A stretch of DNA of 64,000 bases from contig CAJNDS010002193.1 in the NCBI GenBank assembly GCA_905221605.1, positions 297,001 to 361,000 on the forward strand. Reading direction: 5' to 3'. Origin of the DNA: Symbiodinium natans (lineage: Eukaryota > Sar > Dinophyceae > Suessiales > Symbiodiniaceae). This document shows positions 30,703-41,167 of the stretch, piece by piece. How positions within the stretch are numbered: the first letter of the stretch is position 1; the number at the start of each line of letters is the position of its first letter. A model generated the notes under the pieces. The model worked only from the letters and a program-made list of their open reading frames with translations. It made no database searches and had not been told where the DNA came from. A program made the translations under genes and the position numbers.

Positions 30703-31676
30703 CAAAAGTGGGCAACGGTGATTTTCGGCCTCAAAAGTGGGCAACGGTGACTTTTTCGGCCTCAAAAGTGGGCAACGGTGATTTTCCGGGCCTCAAAAGT
30801 GGGCAACGGTGACTTTCCGGGCCTCAAAAGTGGGCAACGGTGACTTTGCGGGCCTCAAAAGTGGGCAACGGTGATTTTCCGGGCCTCAAAAGTGGGCAAC
30901 GGTGACCTTTCCGGGCCTCAAAAGTGGGCAACGGTGATTTTCCGGGCCTCAAAAGTGGGCAACGGTGACTTTTTCGGCCTCAAAAGTGGGCAACGGTGAT
31001 TTTCCGGGCTTCAAAAGTGGGCAACGGTGACTTTCCGGGCCTCAAAAGTGGGCAACGGTGAATTTCGGCTTCAAAAGTGGGCAACGGTGACTTTTTCGGC
31101 CTCAAAAGTTGGCAACGGTGATTTTCCGGGCCTCAAAAGTGGGCAACGGTGACTTTTTCGGCTTCAAAAGTGGGCAACGGTGATTTTCCGGGCCTCAAAA
31201 GTGGGCAACGGTGACTTTCCGGGCCTCAAAAGTGGGCGACGGTGATTTTCGGCCCCAAGAGTGGGCAACGGTGACTTTTTCACCCTCAAAAGTGGGCAAC
31301 GGTGACTTTCCGGGCCTCAAAAGTGGGCAACGGTGACTTTCCGGGCCTCAAAAGTGCGCAAGGGTGACTTTCCGGGCCTCAAAAGTGGGCAACGGTGACT
31401 TTCCGGGCCTCAAAAGTGGGCAACGGTGACTTTCCGGGCCTCAAAAGTGGGCAACGGTGACTTTTTCGGCCTCAAAAGTGGGCAACGGTGATTTTCCGGG
31501 CCTCAAAAGTGGGCAACGGTGACTTTTTCGGCCTCAAAAGTGGGCAACGGTGACTTTCGGCCTCAAAAGTGGGCAACGGTGACTTTCCGGGCTTCAAAAG
31601 TGGGCAACGGTGACTTTCCGGGCCTCAAAAGTGGGCAACGGTGAATTTCGGCTTCAAAAGTGGGCAATGGTGAATT
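30703..31676 (+). repeat. 31-bp minisatellite, about 30 copies
   Basis: Tandem units of CTCAAAAGTGGGCAACGGTG followed by a variable 8-12 bp segment (GACTTTCCGGGC, ATTTTCCGGGC, ACTTTTTCGGC, AATTTCGGCT). Variants of the tail are shuffled along the array. No promoter or gene attached. Confidence 0.95.
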
Positions 31677-32325
31677 TCCTTTTCCCCGAGTTTTTCAAGG
31701 TTTTTCAAGGTTTCAGAGTTCTTCAGTGTTTTTGAAGGTTTTCCAATGTTTTTCAGGATGTTTCAGGGCTTTTAACCCTCAATTCTGATGAAGGGCCACC
31801 CCCGCGACCTTTTCACAGCCTAGTTTTGGTCAAGGGGGGGGTCGTATTTTCAATTTTAAAGGCAAAATAATCTTCGGAGACCCCCCTTTGCCTCAAACTC
31901 CGACCCCCCCTTGAGAGGGAATGTTTGCATCAAAAACACCTCAAATGTCGTTTGCGCTCGGGACGACGGCGGCGCTGCTGAGGGGGACCCCCAGGATCGG
32001 CCCGGGTCCCTATTAAAAATTGCGATTTTTTAGTACTGAAATCGACGGTTCTGGGTGGCCTCTTGTTTTCTGGGTTTTTGACCACGAGCCTTCGCCGATA
32101 GGTGCTTCTAAACCGTAGGGTTAGGGCCCTAAGAGCATAAAGGCCCTGTTGTGGGCCTTAGATTAGATTTCGGGTTTTGGGTCCGTTAAAAACTAACTAC
32201 TGGGAATGTAACGTATTGAGTGAACTTTGTATTTTCTCAATGTTCTGGGTTTCTTGGGTGGGTGGGTTATTTTCCAGCGCTTGACAAGCTGCTTGACTAG
32301 TGAATGCTCGGACTTGAGATGCTGA
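31677..32325. other. Unique intron sequence next to the minisatellite
   Basis: TTTTTCAAGGTTT-type short repeats (31690-31760), then 550 bp of non-repetitive sequence including paired G7 and C7 tracts (about 31836 and 31907). No gene, promoter or splice-supported exon is seen. Confidence 0.5.
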
Positions 32326-32490
32326 ACCCTAAACCCTAAACCCTAAACCCTACACCCTAAACCCTAAACCCTAAACCCTAAACCCTAAACCCTAAACCCT
32401 AAACCCTAAACCCTAAACCCTAAACCCTAAACCCTAAACCCTAAACCCTAAACCCTAGCCCTAAACCCTAAACCCTAAGCCCTAAATCGT
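32325..32490 (-). repeat. CCCTAAA array
   Basis: About 22 heptamers, nearly perfect, immediately upstream of the EF-hand exon at 32513. Confidence 0.95.
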
Positions 32491-32512
32491 CTCATGAAAA
32501 TCCCGGGCCCAG

Positions 32513-32566
32513 AGCACCTCGGAGCTGGCTGCCATCCTCAACTGGCTGGGCTTTGCGTGGTCCAAG
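32513..32566 (+). CDS. EF-hand exon 5c: loop end and exiting helix
   Basis: Acceptor CGGGCCCAG. Reads STSELAAILNWLGFAWSK: loop positions 9-12 and exiting helix with the typical ...WLGF. A GC donor (AAG|GCCTGG) in phase 0 leads to 33456. With 33456 and 34588 there are exactly 24 residues from Glu12 to the next loop. Confidence 0.85.
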
Positions 32567-32609
32567 GCCTGGGCATCACGGTTGCTTTAGGTGCTTAGGT
32601 GCTTAGGTT

Positions 32610-32885
32610 TAGGGTTTAGGGGTTTAGGGTTTAGGGTTTAGGGGTTTAGGGGTTTAGGGGTTTAGGGGTTTAGGGGTTTAGGGGTTTAGGGGTTTAGGGG
32701 TTTAGGGGTTTAGGGGTTTAGGGGTTTAGGGGTTTAGGGGTTTAGGGGTTTAAGGGGTTTAAGGGGTTTAGGGGGGTTAGGGGTTTAGGGGTTTAGGGGT
32801 TTTTTAGGGGTTTTAGGGGTTTAGGGGTTTAGGGGGTTTAGGGGTTTTTTAGGGGTTTAGGGGTTTGGGGGTAGGGGTTTAGGGG
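32610..32885 (+). repeat. TTTAGGGG octamer array
   Basis: About 30 octamers TTTAGGGG, with TTTAAGGGG and TTTTTTAGGGG variants, the longest octameric derivative in the window. Confidence 0.92.
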
Positions 32886-33172
32886 TCACACTGTAACTTC
32901 AGGATTTCGGGGGGCTAGCGGGTTTATGGTGTAGGGCTTTGGGGCTTTATGGTTTGGGGCCTCAATCCACAGTGTGGACGCCACTTTTAACTTCTAAAGG
33001 CTTGGGGCTTGGGACTTCTCATGAGGTCTTTACCCTAACCCTAAACCTAACTTAAACCCTAAACCCTAAACCCTTAGCTCGATTTCGCTCATTCTCTTCC
33101 CCTCAGCGGTGCCCCAAGTTCCTCTCCTCGTCCTTCTCTACCTTCACCAAAAAAATCCCTAGAAGCTTCCCT

Positions 33173-33318
33173 TGCCTGCTATTTGCAGAAGAACCCCCCA
33201 CACACACAAAAAAAACTAAAGGCAAAAACAAGTCTTCTCTATGAGGGCAACGTACGGTTGTTTGTTGTGTTTTTTTTTAATTTTTTTTTGGGGGGGGTCT
33301 TAAGCAAATAGTAGTTAC
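33173..33318. mobile_element. Palindromic family B element
   Basis: Left end CTGCTATTTGCAGAAGAACC, right end TCTTAAGCAAATAGTAGTT; CAAGTCTTCTCTATGAGG inside, long T and G runs near the right end. Confidence 0.65.
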
Positions 33319-33455
33319 TTACTGGACAGTGGAGCTGCAAGTAACTTGGGCTGTGTCTTGCCTTTGTGGAACCTGAATTCCAATGCCCGGTACTAGCTGC
33401 ACGGCCAGAGTTCCCAAATCCCTAAACCCTAAACCCTAAACCCTACACCTCGAAG

Positions 33456-33482
33456 GAGCGGATTCATGCAGTGGTGAAAGAG
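33456..33482 (+). CDS. EF-hand exon 6a: linker helix
   Basis: Acceptor ACCTCGAAG. Reads ERIHAVVKE. GC donor (GAG|GCTGGG) in phase 0 to 34588. Nine codons only, but the fit with both neighbours restores standard EF-pair spacing. The frame continues to a GT at 33501. Confidence 0.75.
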
Positions 33483-33500
33483 GCTGGGCCGTGGAAGAGG

Positions 33501-34587
33501 GTCTAGGGTTTAGGGTTTGGGGTTTAGGGTTTAGGGTTTAGGGTTTAGGGTATTGAAGGCTCAGGGCTTCTTCCAAGCGGCTTAATTTGTAGAGTCACAA
33601 AAAAACGCGCACGAAGTTGGGCTATCCCTAGAGGTCGTAACCTGACTCAGAGCATGCTTGCCTAAGTTGCCCGATCCTAAGTAGGGGCTTTTGCTCGGGG
33701 CTCTGTCAGCGCGGGCTCGCCTTTTTTCGATTGGGAGTTGAGCGTTGCTCGCCTTTTGGGAGGTTGGCGTTTGCAGGGTTTTGAGGCTTGCAGATTTTGG
33801 AGCCCCCTGGTCCTAAACCCTAAACCCTAAGAGTTCGCGACTCCAGCTTAAGGCAGGAGGGTTTGTAGTGGTGAAGGTTGCGATGATGACGGTGACCGGT
33901 TTGGGCTTTGCGAAGTAAGCGTGCCCTACTGGAAGCCTGCGTGTTCAACCATGATCAAAACCTACTTCAGCCGTTCTGAAACCTTAGTAACCTTAGTACT
34001 TAGGTCATCCCGATCCAAACCCCTGGACCTCAAATGAACACACCAAAAGCCCCAAGATTCCTAAACCCTGAGACCCCTAAACCCTAAACCCTACACCCTA
34101 AACATCCCTAAGCCTACTTGTAGCCAAAGCAATTGGCCTTGAGTCTAACCCTACTTAAGCCTCCTGTCCCCCTGATCAGGACCCCTAGCCTGATTAAGCT
34201 TACTTAACCCCGATTGAAACCTCGCGACCCGAATTCAACTCCCAAGCCAATGAAAAAGCACTTACTTGAACCGAACTTGAACTGAACCGACGCCGAAAAT
34301 TATGCCGAACTCAACCTGACAAAAGGAAACCGTGGGCTTTAGGGCCTTGCCATCTTGCTGCTGAGGGATTAGTTAGGAGTTCAGGTTTTCAGGTAGTTTA
34401 GGGCTTAGGGTCTAGGAGAGCCTGCCCTAAACCCTAAACCCTAAACCCTAAACCCTAAACCCTAACCCTAAACCCTAAACCCTAAACCCTAAACCCTAAA
34501 CCCTAAACCCTAAACCCTAAACCCTAAACCCTTGAAGCCCTAAGCCGGGGTAGCCCGGCAGCCCAAAGGTCCTAAAGCCCCCGACAG
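33501..34587. other. Intron sequence
   Basis: TTTAGGG (33508-33552), unique sequence, CCCTAAA (34072-34115) and a long CCCTAAA array (34428-34530). A segment at 33871-33933 before a GTAAGC donor is open in two frames (GFVVVKVAMMTVTGLGFA or an Asp-rich one) but is not required by the EF geometry. Confidence 0.5.
34428..34530 (-). repeat. CCCTAAA array
   Basis: About fourteen heptamers, almost perfect. Confidence 0.95.
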
Positions 34588-34647
34588 GTGGACCTCGACT
34601 CCACCGGAAGCGTGAACCAGCGGGAGTTCATCGTGTGCATGCGCAAG
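34588..34647 (+). CDS. EF-hand exon 6b (canonical loop)
   Basis: Acceptor CCCCCGACAG. Reads VDLDSTGSVNQREFIVCMRK. Loop D-L-D-S-T-G-S-V-N-Q-R-E is canonical. A GC donor (AAG|GCGTTC) or a GT donor at 34672 (AAA|GTACCT) both leave phase 0 to 35389; the GC choice avoids an extra AFGAAVGK. Confidence 0.85.
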
Positions 34648-34675
34648 GCGTTCGGGGCTGCCGTGGGAAAAGTAC

Positions 34676-34950
34676 CTACCATACATACATACATACATAC
34701 ATATACATTAATTTATGTATAGATATATAGATAGATAGATGTATGTATGTATGCATGCATGCATGCATGTATGTATGTATGTATGTTTGTATGTATGTGT
34801 GTACGTATACTAAGCCGAATGCACTCGTTGTATTTATGTAGAAGAGTGCGAACTACATTGACAGATAGAATATAGATGTACAAGTTGCATGAACAGATAA
34901 CTATGTCAGCAAAACAAATGTGCATGCATACATATGTATATATATATATG
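34676..34950. repeat. ATAC/ATGT microsatellite region
   Basis: ATAC (34679-34702), GATA (34722-34740), ATGT/ATGC (34738-34800) and TATA repeats. It begins at the donor of the preceding exon. Confidence 0.9.
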
Positions 34951-35388
34951 ACAGGCGCCAGCGTCCTTACAGTCCTACGAACTACCCTGCTCGATTCTCG
35001 GAGTTCGCTGTTTGGATCTCCCATCCTGCACCCAAAGCCTGAAACCCAACACCCTATTTCATGAAGCAGGGTCCAAATATTGCTGCACATTAGGGTTTAG
35101 CCTTTTTTTTGTGGTTTAGGGTTTAGGGTTTAGGGTTTAGGGTTTAGGGTTTAGTGTGAGTGGAAAGATGATGCATCTCAAGGATCTGGCGTGTCTATGT
35201 GGTGTGTCTATGCGGAGTGTCCCTTTGAGGAACCCTAAACTCTAAACCCTGAATCCCTGCACCCCTACATCCCTAAACGCCTCCAAACTTGAGTGCATGT
35301 GTGGAGTGTCCTTTTGAATATGTAATCAACACTGGGAACCCTAAAGCCGAAATCCTAAACCCTAAACCCTAAACGCCCCTCCTGCAAG

Positions 35389-35433
35389 ATATCTCTGAAG
35401 ACCCGACAGGTGCGCGAGGAGGAGCTGCAGCAT
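35389..35433 (+). CDS. EF-hand exon 7a: linker helix
   Basis: Acceptor CCTGCAAG, donor CAT|GTAAAG. Reads ISLKTRQVREEELQH. Phase 0 at both ends, fits 34588 and 36068. Confidence 0.7.
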
Positions 35434-36067
35434 GTAAAGAATCCTGGCAGAGACCCCTTTTGGGGATCAAATGAGTGAGTTCTTTGGGAGGATCGGCCCA
35501 AAACCCTAAACCATAAAAACCTGAACCCTAAATCCTAAACCTTAAACCCAAACCCCCAAACCTTAGACCCTCAAACCCTAAATTCGCCTGAGCCCATGCA
35601 CACCCTCAACCCTCCAAAACCTGAAAACCCTCTAATATACACTCTAAGCCTTAAAAACCCTCTAAACCCTAAAGCCTGGACCCCAAATTGAAGGAGTGCT
35701 AGGGTTCGGACAAGAACGAGGGGAGGGGGAGTTGAGAAAGGGGGGTTGAGGATGGAGTTCCTGATTTAGGTTTTCGGGTTTTGCTGGGCAAGGGGTGGGA
35801 AGGGCTGCACATGAGGCTTCGTCAAGGGCGGTGCCTTAAAACCCCAAACCCCACACCCCAAACCCCAAGCCCCAAACCCCAAGCTCGAAACCTTAAACCC
35901 TGATATCCGGAACTCGAACTCCGAAACCACTTGAGTGCTGAGACCCACAGGGCCGGCTTGGGGTTAGGGCCCTGAAGTCCCTAAACCCTAAACCCTAAAC
36001 CCTAAACCCCAAACCCTAAACCCTAAATCCTAAACCCTAAACCCTTCCCCCCCCCTCCTTGCGGGAG

Positions 36068-36124
36068 ACTTCCAGGAAGGCCATGAGCGATGCGGATCGC
36101 GATGGTGACGGGACCATCTCAAAG
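36068..36124 (+). CDS. EF-hand exon 7b: canonical loop, first ten positions
   Basis: Acceptor TTGCGGGAG. Reads TSRKAMSDADRDGDGTISK. Loop D-R-D-G-D-G-T-I-S-K then needs x and Glu: a GA donor (AAG|GACCTA) joins in phase 0 to 37057, which starts Asp-Glu and supplies position 12. The GT donors downstream would replace Glu12 with Leu. Confidence 0.85.
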
Positions 36125-36149
36125 GACCTACGGTGGGGTGGAGGCATAG

Positions 36150-36255
36150 CTTAGGGTTTAGGGTTTAGGGTTTAGGGTTTAGGGTTTAGGGTTTAGGGTT
36201 TAGGGTTTAGGGTTTAGGGCTTAGGGCTTAGGGCTTAGGGTTTAGGGTTTAGGGT
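36150..36255 (+). repeat. TTTAGGG array
   Basis: About fifteen units with a block of GGGCTTA variants near the right end. Confidence 0.95.
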
Positions 36256-36975
36256 TTTGGGATGTTTAGCTAGATGTTGTTGGGACACCGAAGTATAATT
36301 AGCAATATCGTCCGTGTAATTTGCTAGCCACAAGGGAAGGTATCCCCAAGAACGCAGCCCGCAACTGAGGGTCTGGGTAGGCTGCCGACTCGCAACAGTT
36401 AGAGGATGACGCCCAATACACCCTGGCCCTGACCTGAACCCTAAACCCTAAACCCTAAACCCTAAACCCCTAAACCCTAAACCCCCTGGCCTGACTTCCC
36501 CCTTGACAGTAAACCGTCAACCCTACATTCTTACTTGGCCAAGAGTTGAACTTTGGGCTTTTCGGGCTTCCTTATTTCGTAAGAATGATAAAGCTTAACC
36601 TTCTCATCCCTTGGTTATAAGAGAAGGAAGCATTAGCTATATCCCCCTTGGGATTTTTTGTTTAATAAAACCCAAGAGGAGATTAGACATTGTATTTGTA
36701 TTTGCATCAGTTAGAGTATGCTCCCTAAACCCGAAACCCTAAACCCCAAACCCTAAACCCTAAACCTTAAACCATCCCTTGGTTAATAGAAGAAGTAAGC
36801 ATTAGGTAGAGTATGCTCCTTGCAGGCTCGGGGTCCCAACACAAAACCAGGCCCTACGCCCAACATTCCTACCATGTGCGAATGGAAGCCATCCTCGGAA
36901 GGCGGCTCCCAGCGCCTTAAGAAGTCCCCAAAACGCCCCAATCCCAAAGGGTTTAGAGTTTCGGGTTTAAATGTC

Positions 36976-37046
36976 TCCTACTATTTGCTTAACACCCCAC
37001 CCCAAAACAATCGTAAAATGGGGCTTCTTAAGCGATTCGTAGTCTC
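36976..37046. mobile_element. Short family B element abutting an exon
   Basis: CTACTATTTGCTTAACACCC at the left, CTTCTTAAGCGATTCGTAG at the right. The acceptor of exon 37057 lies 10 bp beyond it, so the element forms the intron's 3' end. Confidence 0.65.
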
Positions 37047-37056
37047 AGCGACGCAG

Positions 37057-37081
37057 GATGAGATGCCGGACTTGCTCAAGG
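37057..37081 (+). CDS. EF-hand exon 8a: loop positions 11-12 and exiting helix
   Basis: Acceptor GCGACGCAG. Reads DEMPDLLK plus G. A GC donor (AAGG|GCGCCC) joins to 37861 (G plus GG makes Gly), giving the typical helix end DLLKGLGY. A GT donor at 37094 is the alternative (LLKGALA). Confidence 0.75.
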
Positions 37082-37359
37082 GCGCCCTGGCTGGTCAGTT
37101 TTCAGTGGAGTGAGGGAGTAGGGGCTTAGGACTTAGGGCTTAGGGGCTTAGGGCCTAGGGCCTAGGGCTTAGACGGTTTAGGGTTGGCTTCCCGGGGTTA
37201 GGATTGAGCAGCAACGGCTTACCACATTAAACTTCTGTAGGCATCCCCGCCGCCGTCTGCCAGCAAAGTCCAACCTAGGCCCTCAGGTGCAAGGCCCAAG
37301 CCCTATAGCGCTTACGAAGCCCCAGTCCCGATCCGTACGTGGTCAGTGCGCTAAATTAG

Positions 37360-37445
37360 GGCCCCTTTTTTGGGTACCACTATAGGGCGGCACCCTTCAA
37401 AACGGGATCCCGAAAAGGGGGCCATAATTTAGAGAACTACCCATG
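37360..37445. mobile_element. Dispersed element, family F
   Basis: CACCCTTCAAAACGGGATCC with GGGGGCCATAATTTAGAGAACTACCCATG resembles the elements at 41460-41580, 43330-43470, 43815-43900 and 55735-55850 (GGGTAGTTACATGGTCCC on the other strand). Confidence 0.45.
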
Positions 37446-37860
37446 TGGGCTTTTTGGGGGAGCATAAGCTTCTCTTTGCTGGATAGCCCTTAATTGAACT
37501 GGCCCACGCGCTGGAGACGTCCGAGGTCCGTGCGTGCCACGCAGCAGCCGTCCCCCAAAAGGCCATAAACCTCAAACTCCAAACCCCCAACCCCAAACCC
37601 CCAACCCCAAACCCCAAACCCTAAACCCTAAACCTTTAAGTTCCTGAACCCCCAAGAAACCCTGAACCCTCAAGTTCCTAAACCCTAAAGAGACACTAAA
37701 TTGGACCTAAGCCCCGCACCCACCCAAAACCCAAAACCCAAAACCCAAAACCCTAAACCCAAACCCTAAACCCGAAACCCTAAACCCTAAACCCGAAACC
37801 CGAAACCCTAAACCCTAAACCCTAAACCCTAAACAAACCCGAAGCTGGTCGTCCGCCCAG
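37446..37860. other. Intron sequence with an unconfirmed open stretch
   Basis: At 37497-37560 a frame reads PLIELAHALETSEVRACHAA after GGATAG and before several GT sites; it looks coding but is not needed for the EF pair around it. The rest is diverged CCCTAAA/CCCCAAA repeat (37570-37640, 37730-37836). Confidence 0.4.
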
Positions 37861-37908
37861 GGCTCGGCTACGACCCTTGGGATGTCAAGGCCGCATGCTT
37901 TGAGAAGA
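37861..37908 (+). CDS. EF-hand exon 8b: linker helix
   Basis: Acceptor GTCCGCCCAG. Reads LGYDPWDVKAACFEK plus A, donor A|GTCGACTGG. Continues the helix from 37057 and leads to the loop in 38246. Without splicing, a TGA follows at 37930. CCCTAAA upstream, TTTAGGG downstream. Confidence 0.7.
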
Positions 37909-37931
37909 GTCGACTGGGAACTTACTGACAT

Positions 37932-38005
37932 AGGGTTTAGGGTTTAGGGTTTAGGGTTTAGGGTTTAGGGTTTAGGGTTTAGGGTTTAGGGTTTAGGGTT
38001 TAGGG
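37932..38005 (+). repeat. TTTAGGG array
   Basis: About ten perfect TTTAGGG units after exon 8b. Confidence 0.95.
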
Positions 38006-38245
38006 TAGTTAGGGCTTAAGGATACTAATGGTTTGGGGTGTGGGGATTGAAGCTTCCCGCTTATGCACCAGTAAGACCTGTGCTGTTCACTGGCTGCGCG
38101 AAGCTCTGGAAGTGTGTCTGCTTGCTCATGGTAGTCCTTGGGAACCCTAAACCCTAAACCCTAAACCCCAAACCCTAAACCCTAAACCCTAAACCCTAAA
38201 CTTGAGGGATTTCTGGACAAGCCTAGCTGCGGCTTCTGTCGACAG

Positions 38246-38281
38246 AACAGCGGATCGCAGATTCCCGAGGTCGTGTGATGG
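38246..38281 (+). CDS. EF-hand exon 8c: loop, first nine positions
   Basis: Acceptor TTCTGTCGACAG, donor ATGG|GTTTCCC. Reads QRIADSRGRVM plus G: Asp near position 3, Gly at 6, Val at 8. A shorter version starting at 38261 is possible. Joins in phase to 38684, which supplies Ala-Glu at 11-12. Confidence 0.65.
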
Positions 38282-38683
38282 GTTTCCCTACTACCCGCCT
38301 CTATACTACCCCAGGTTCCTAAACCTAGGGTTAAGGGTTTAGGGTTTAGGGCTACACCCCCTGGGTTCCCTTAAATATCCTTGATCAGGCTTAATTATCC
38401 CTGAACAGCCTAGATGTGGCGAACCTAGGCAGGCATAGCTCCACACTCCAAACCCTTAAAAGAAGGGGGGGGGGGGGGGTTGTATAGAGGGGGCCCATGA
38501 TCATGAGAGGGGCCTTAGCTCATGAGGGCCCAGGCGGTTGGGGCTCAGGGCTTTGACCACATGACACCCCCCCCAAAAACCCCCAAAACACCCAAACTCC
38601 AAGCCTTGAACCGTATTATCCCTAAACCCTAAACCCTAAACCCTAATAAACCCTAAACTTGCGCGGCTGAGGTCATCATCGAG

Positions 38684-38706
38684 GCGCCGAGCTCGCGGCA
38701 TCTTGG
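38684..38706 (+). CDS. EF-hand exon 8d: loop end, 23-nt micro-exon
   Basis: Acceptor CATCATCGAG, donor TGG|GTTGGG. Reads AELAASW after a split Gly; its Glu falls at loop position 12. An upstream AG at 38671 gives a longer exon in the same frame position set (VIIEAPSSRHL in another frame). Confidence 0.6.
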
Positions 38707-38967
38707 GTTGGGACTTAGGCTTCTGGAGAGGTCAGCCGTTGGCAGCATCACTGGGTTTAGGGTTTAGGGATTAGGGTTTAGGGTTTAAGGTATAGGGGTA
38801 GGGTTTAGGGTTGAGGGTTTAGGGTTGAGGGTTTAGGGTTTAGGGATTTAGGTGTTCAGGGTTGAGGGCTTCATACTCCCTCATTGCCGACTGAGAACCA
38901 TTGGGTTAAGGCCTGTTAGAATACGACTTCAGTACCTCCCAACAAAAGGGGACCGAGAATTTTTCAG

Positions 38968-39018
38968 ACCCGACCGCCAAAAGAACTGCCAGAACTTGTC
39001 TTTGCAACCATTTTATGG
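38968..39018 (+). CDS. Candidate exon, unknown protein
   Basis: Acceptor GAATTTTTCAG with a good T tract, donor TGG|GTTTCTC. Reads TRPPKELPELVFATILW in phase 0 with 38706, or another open frame. Confidence 0.4.
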
Positions 39019-39499
39019 GTTTCTCAGGGTGCCCAAACCCCAACCCCTAATCCCTAAACCCAAAACCTTAAATCCCAATCCCTAAACCCTAAACCCCAAA
39101 CCCTAAACCCTAAACCCTTGCATCCCCCCTTGTAGAAGCCGCTTGAATCCTCAAACCTGCCGGGGGGCTGAACGCGTGGAACCACCGAAATCCCCTTCAA
39201 CAGGAGTTTAGGGGTTTTGGGTTTTGGGTTTTGGGGGGCTTGGGGGTTTAGGGTTTGGGGGGTTTAGAGGTTTAGGGTTTATATAGGGTTTAGGGTTCAG
39301 GGTTGGGGGTTGTTGACTTAGCAAGTCGGGTTTGTAAGGTGGGGTTTGGGGGGTTAATAAATAGCGTTTCTAGGGGATAGTAAACAGACTTACGCAGTCA
39401 AGGGATCTTCTCAGTTGGTCCAGGGCTCGGGCGGGGTGACAGAGGGGTGGCTCTGATGAGTACAACGAGGACAGGCGAGCAACTATACCAGCGCTCAGC

Positions 39500-39625
39500 C
39501 CGGTGCCCTTTTGCCTTCTTCTTTGGTTCAACGTTCCCTCATGAAGTCCCCTATACCGTAAACCCTGAACCTAAAACCCTAGAACCCTTATTTGTGAGAG
39601 TATGATTACTGGGCTGCCAAGTAGC
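39500..39625. mobile_element. Dispersed element, family G
   Basis: GGTTCAACGTTCCCTCATG ... TATGATTACTGGGCTGCCAAG; see 23145-23415 and 59460-59572. Confidence 0.5.
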
Positions 39626-39854
39626 GGTCTGGCATTCAATCCCCCGAATAAACTTCCGACGAAATGGCAGCCCAGGGCGGCAATCGGAGATTGACCCTGA
39701 ACCCTAAACCCTAGAGACCCCAAATCCTAAACCCTAAAGGCCCCAGTGACCCTGAACCCTAAACCCTAGCCTAGAGACCCCAAATCCTAAACCCCAAACC
39801 CTAAACCCCCCCGCCCCCAAAAGAAAAGGCAAACCAACAAACAGCACAGCACAG

Positions 39855-39894
39855 CAGGCGCAGCGACGGGCGGGCTTGGAAGAGGCGCGCCAGG
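39855..39894 (+). CDS. Candidate exon, unknown protein
   Basis: CACAGCACAG acceptor cluster, donor CAGG|GTCCGATG. Reads QAQRRAGLEEARQ, helix-like; in phase with 40708 if the upstream AG there is used. Confidence 0.4.
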
Positions 39895-40707
39895 GTCCGA
39901 TGTCAATCAAGCGGTTTCGGGGTCCAGGGTTTCAGCTGCAGGGTTCGTTTCAAGCTTTGCAGCATTTACAGGCTTCCACAGCAAAAACCGGCTAAAAACT
40001 GGTAGGATTCTGGGGTTGGGATGTAGAAGTTGGAGGGTAGGGCCCAAAGTTTAGGATGCAGGGTTCTTGGGGCGAAAGTCGGTTTAGGAGTTGGGATTGA
40101 GGATGCAGGGATCGCGCCTTGGCGCTTTGTTGCCTTTAGGATGTTTGGGCTACCCTCCAGCCCTAAGCCCAAATCCCTAAATCCCAAACCCTAAACCCGA
40201 AGTCCCAAACCCTGATCCCTGAGCCCGAAACCCCAATCCCTAAACCCGAAGCCCCAATCCCTAAACCCTAAACCCTAAGTCTAAGTCCCGAACCCTAAAC
40301 CCCAATCCAAAAAACCATAAATCCGAAGTTTTAAACCCTAGTCCCCAAAAGGATAACCCTAAACCCTCCGCCTTTACCCTGCGCCAAGGTTCAAAGACCA
40401 AACCCAGCCTCCGGCCACCAATACCCTAAACTCTACACACTATGTCTCCTAAACCCAGATATGCCGTTAACCTTCAACCCGCCAAACCCTGAACCTTGAA
40501 CCCCACACCCCCTCACACCCTCAGGCCCATGTAGTGTCTCCTGAACCAAGCAAGGCCTACGTTAAACCTGAGGTTCCTTTGGAGTCCCTCTGCGAAACCT
40601 TGCTGGGATCTCTTTGAGGCCCCCCCCCCCAATTCCCTACTAAGAGTTGTTTAGGGTTTCGGGTTTAGGGTTTTGGGGTTCAGGTTTAGGGTTGCGGGTT
40701 GTTTCAG

Positions 40708-40765
40708 CTCCGCAGGAGCTCGAGCTGGATCTCGGGCAGGCCCCGGGGGGCGCATCCCTGGAAAG
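40708..40765 (+). CDS. Candidate exon, possibly a degenerate EF-hand
   Basis: Acceptor GGGTTGTTTCAG, donor GAAAG|GTTTTGG. Reads PQELELDLGQAPGGASLE. D-L-G-Q-A-P-G-G-A-S-L-E has Asp at 1 and Glu at 12 of a 12-residue window but lacks the Gly at 6. In phase with 39855 (G plus CT). Confidence 0.45.
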
Positions 40766-41167
40766 GTTTTGGAGTTTTATGAAGCCCTAAACTCATTTAG
40801 GGTTTAGGGTTTCGGGTTTCGGGTTTAAAGGGAACCCTAAGGCCCTAAAGCCCTGACCCTGAAGTTTCGGGTTCAGGGGGTCTCAGGGATGTTGACCTTT
40901 GTTAGTTCCGGGGACTTGTAGCGGACTTGGGATGGGACACTTGGGACACTTGGGACAGTTGGGGGGGGGGGAGGTAGGGACACTTGGGAAACTTGGGAAA
41001 CTTGGGGCACTTGGGGGCGCATGGGACACTTGGTACACATAGGGTTTAGGGTTTGGTTCCGGGGATTCGAATACTTGAAGCACGCCCAGCCCCAAGTGTA
41101 TGACCAGTTCCACTCTAGATCCGCCTAGGGGACTTTCTGGCGAGATTCCCTCCCCCCCCCCCCCAAG

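Noticed and set aside
30703-31676. CRISPR-like array
   Set aside because: Units are head-to-tail with no unique spacers; the variable part is a small set of recurring tails. The host is eukaryotic.
33871-33933. Asp-rich segment resembling an EF loop before GTAAGC
   Set aside because: The loop positions do not fit (no Gly6), another frame is open too, and the 33482 to 34588 join does not need it.
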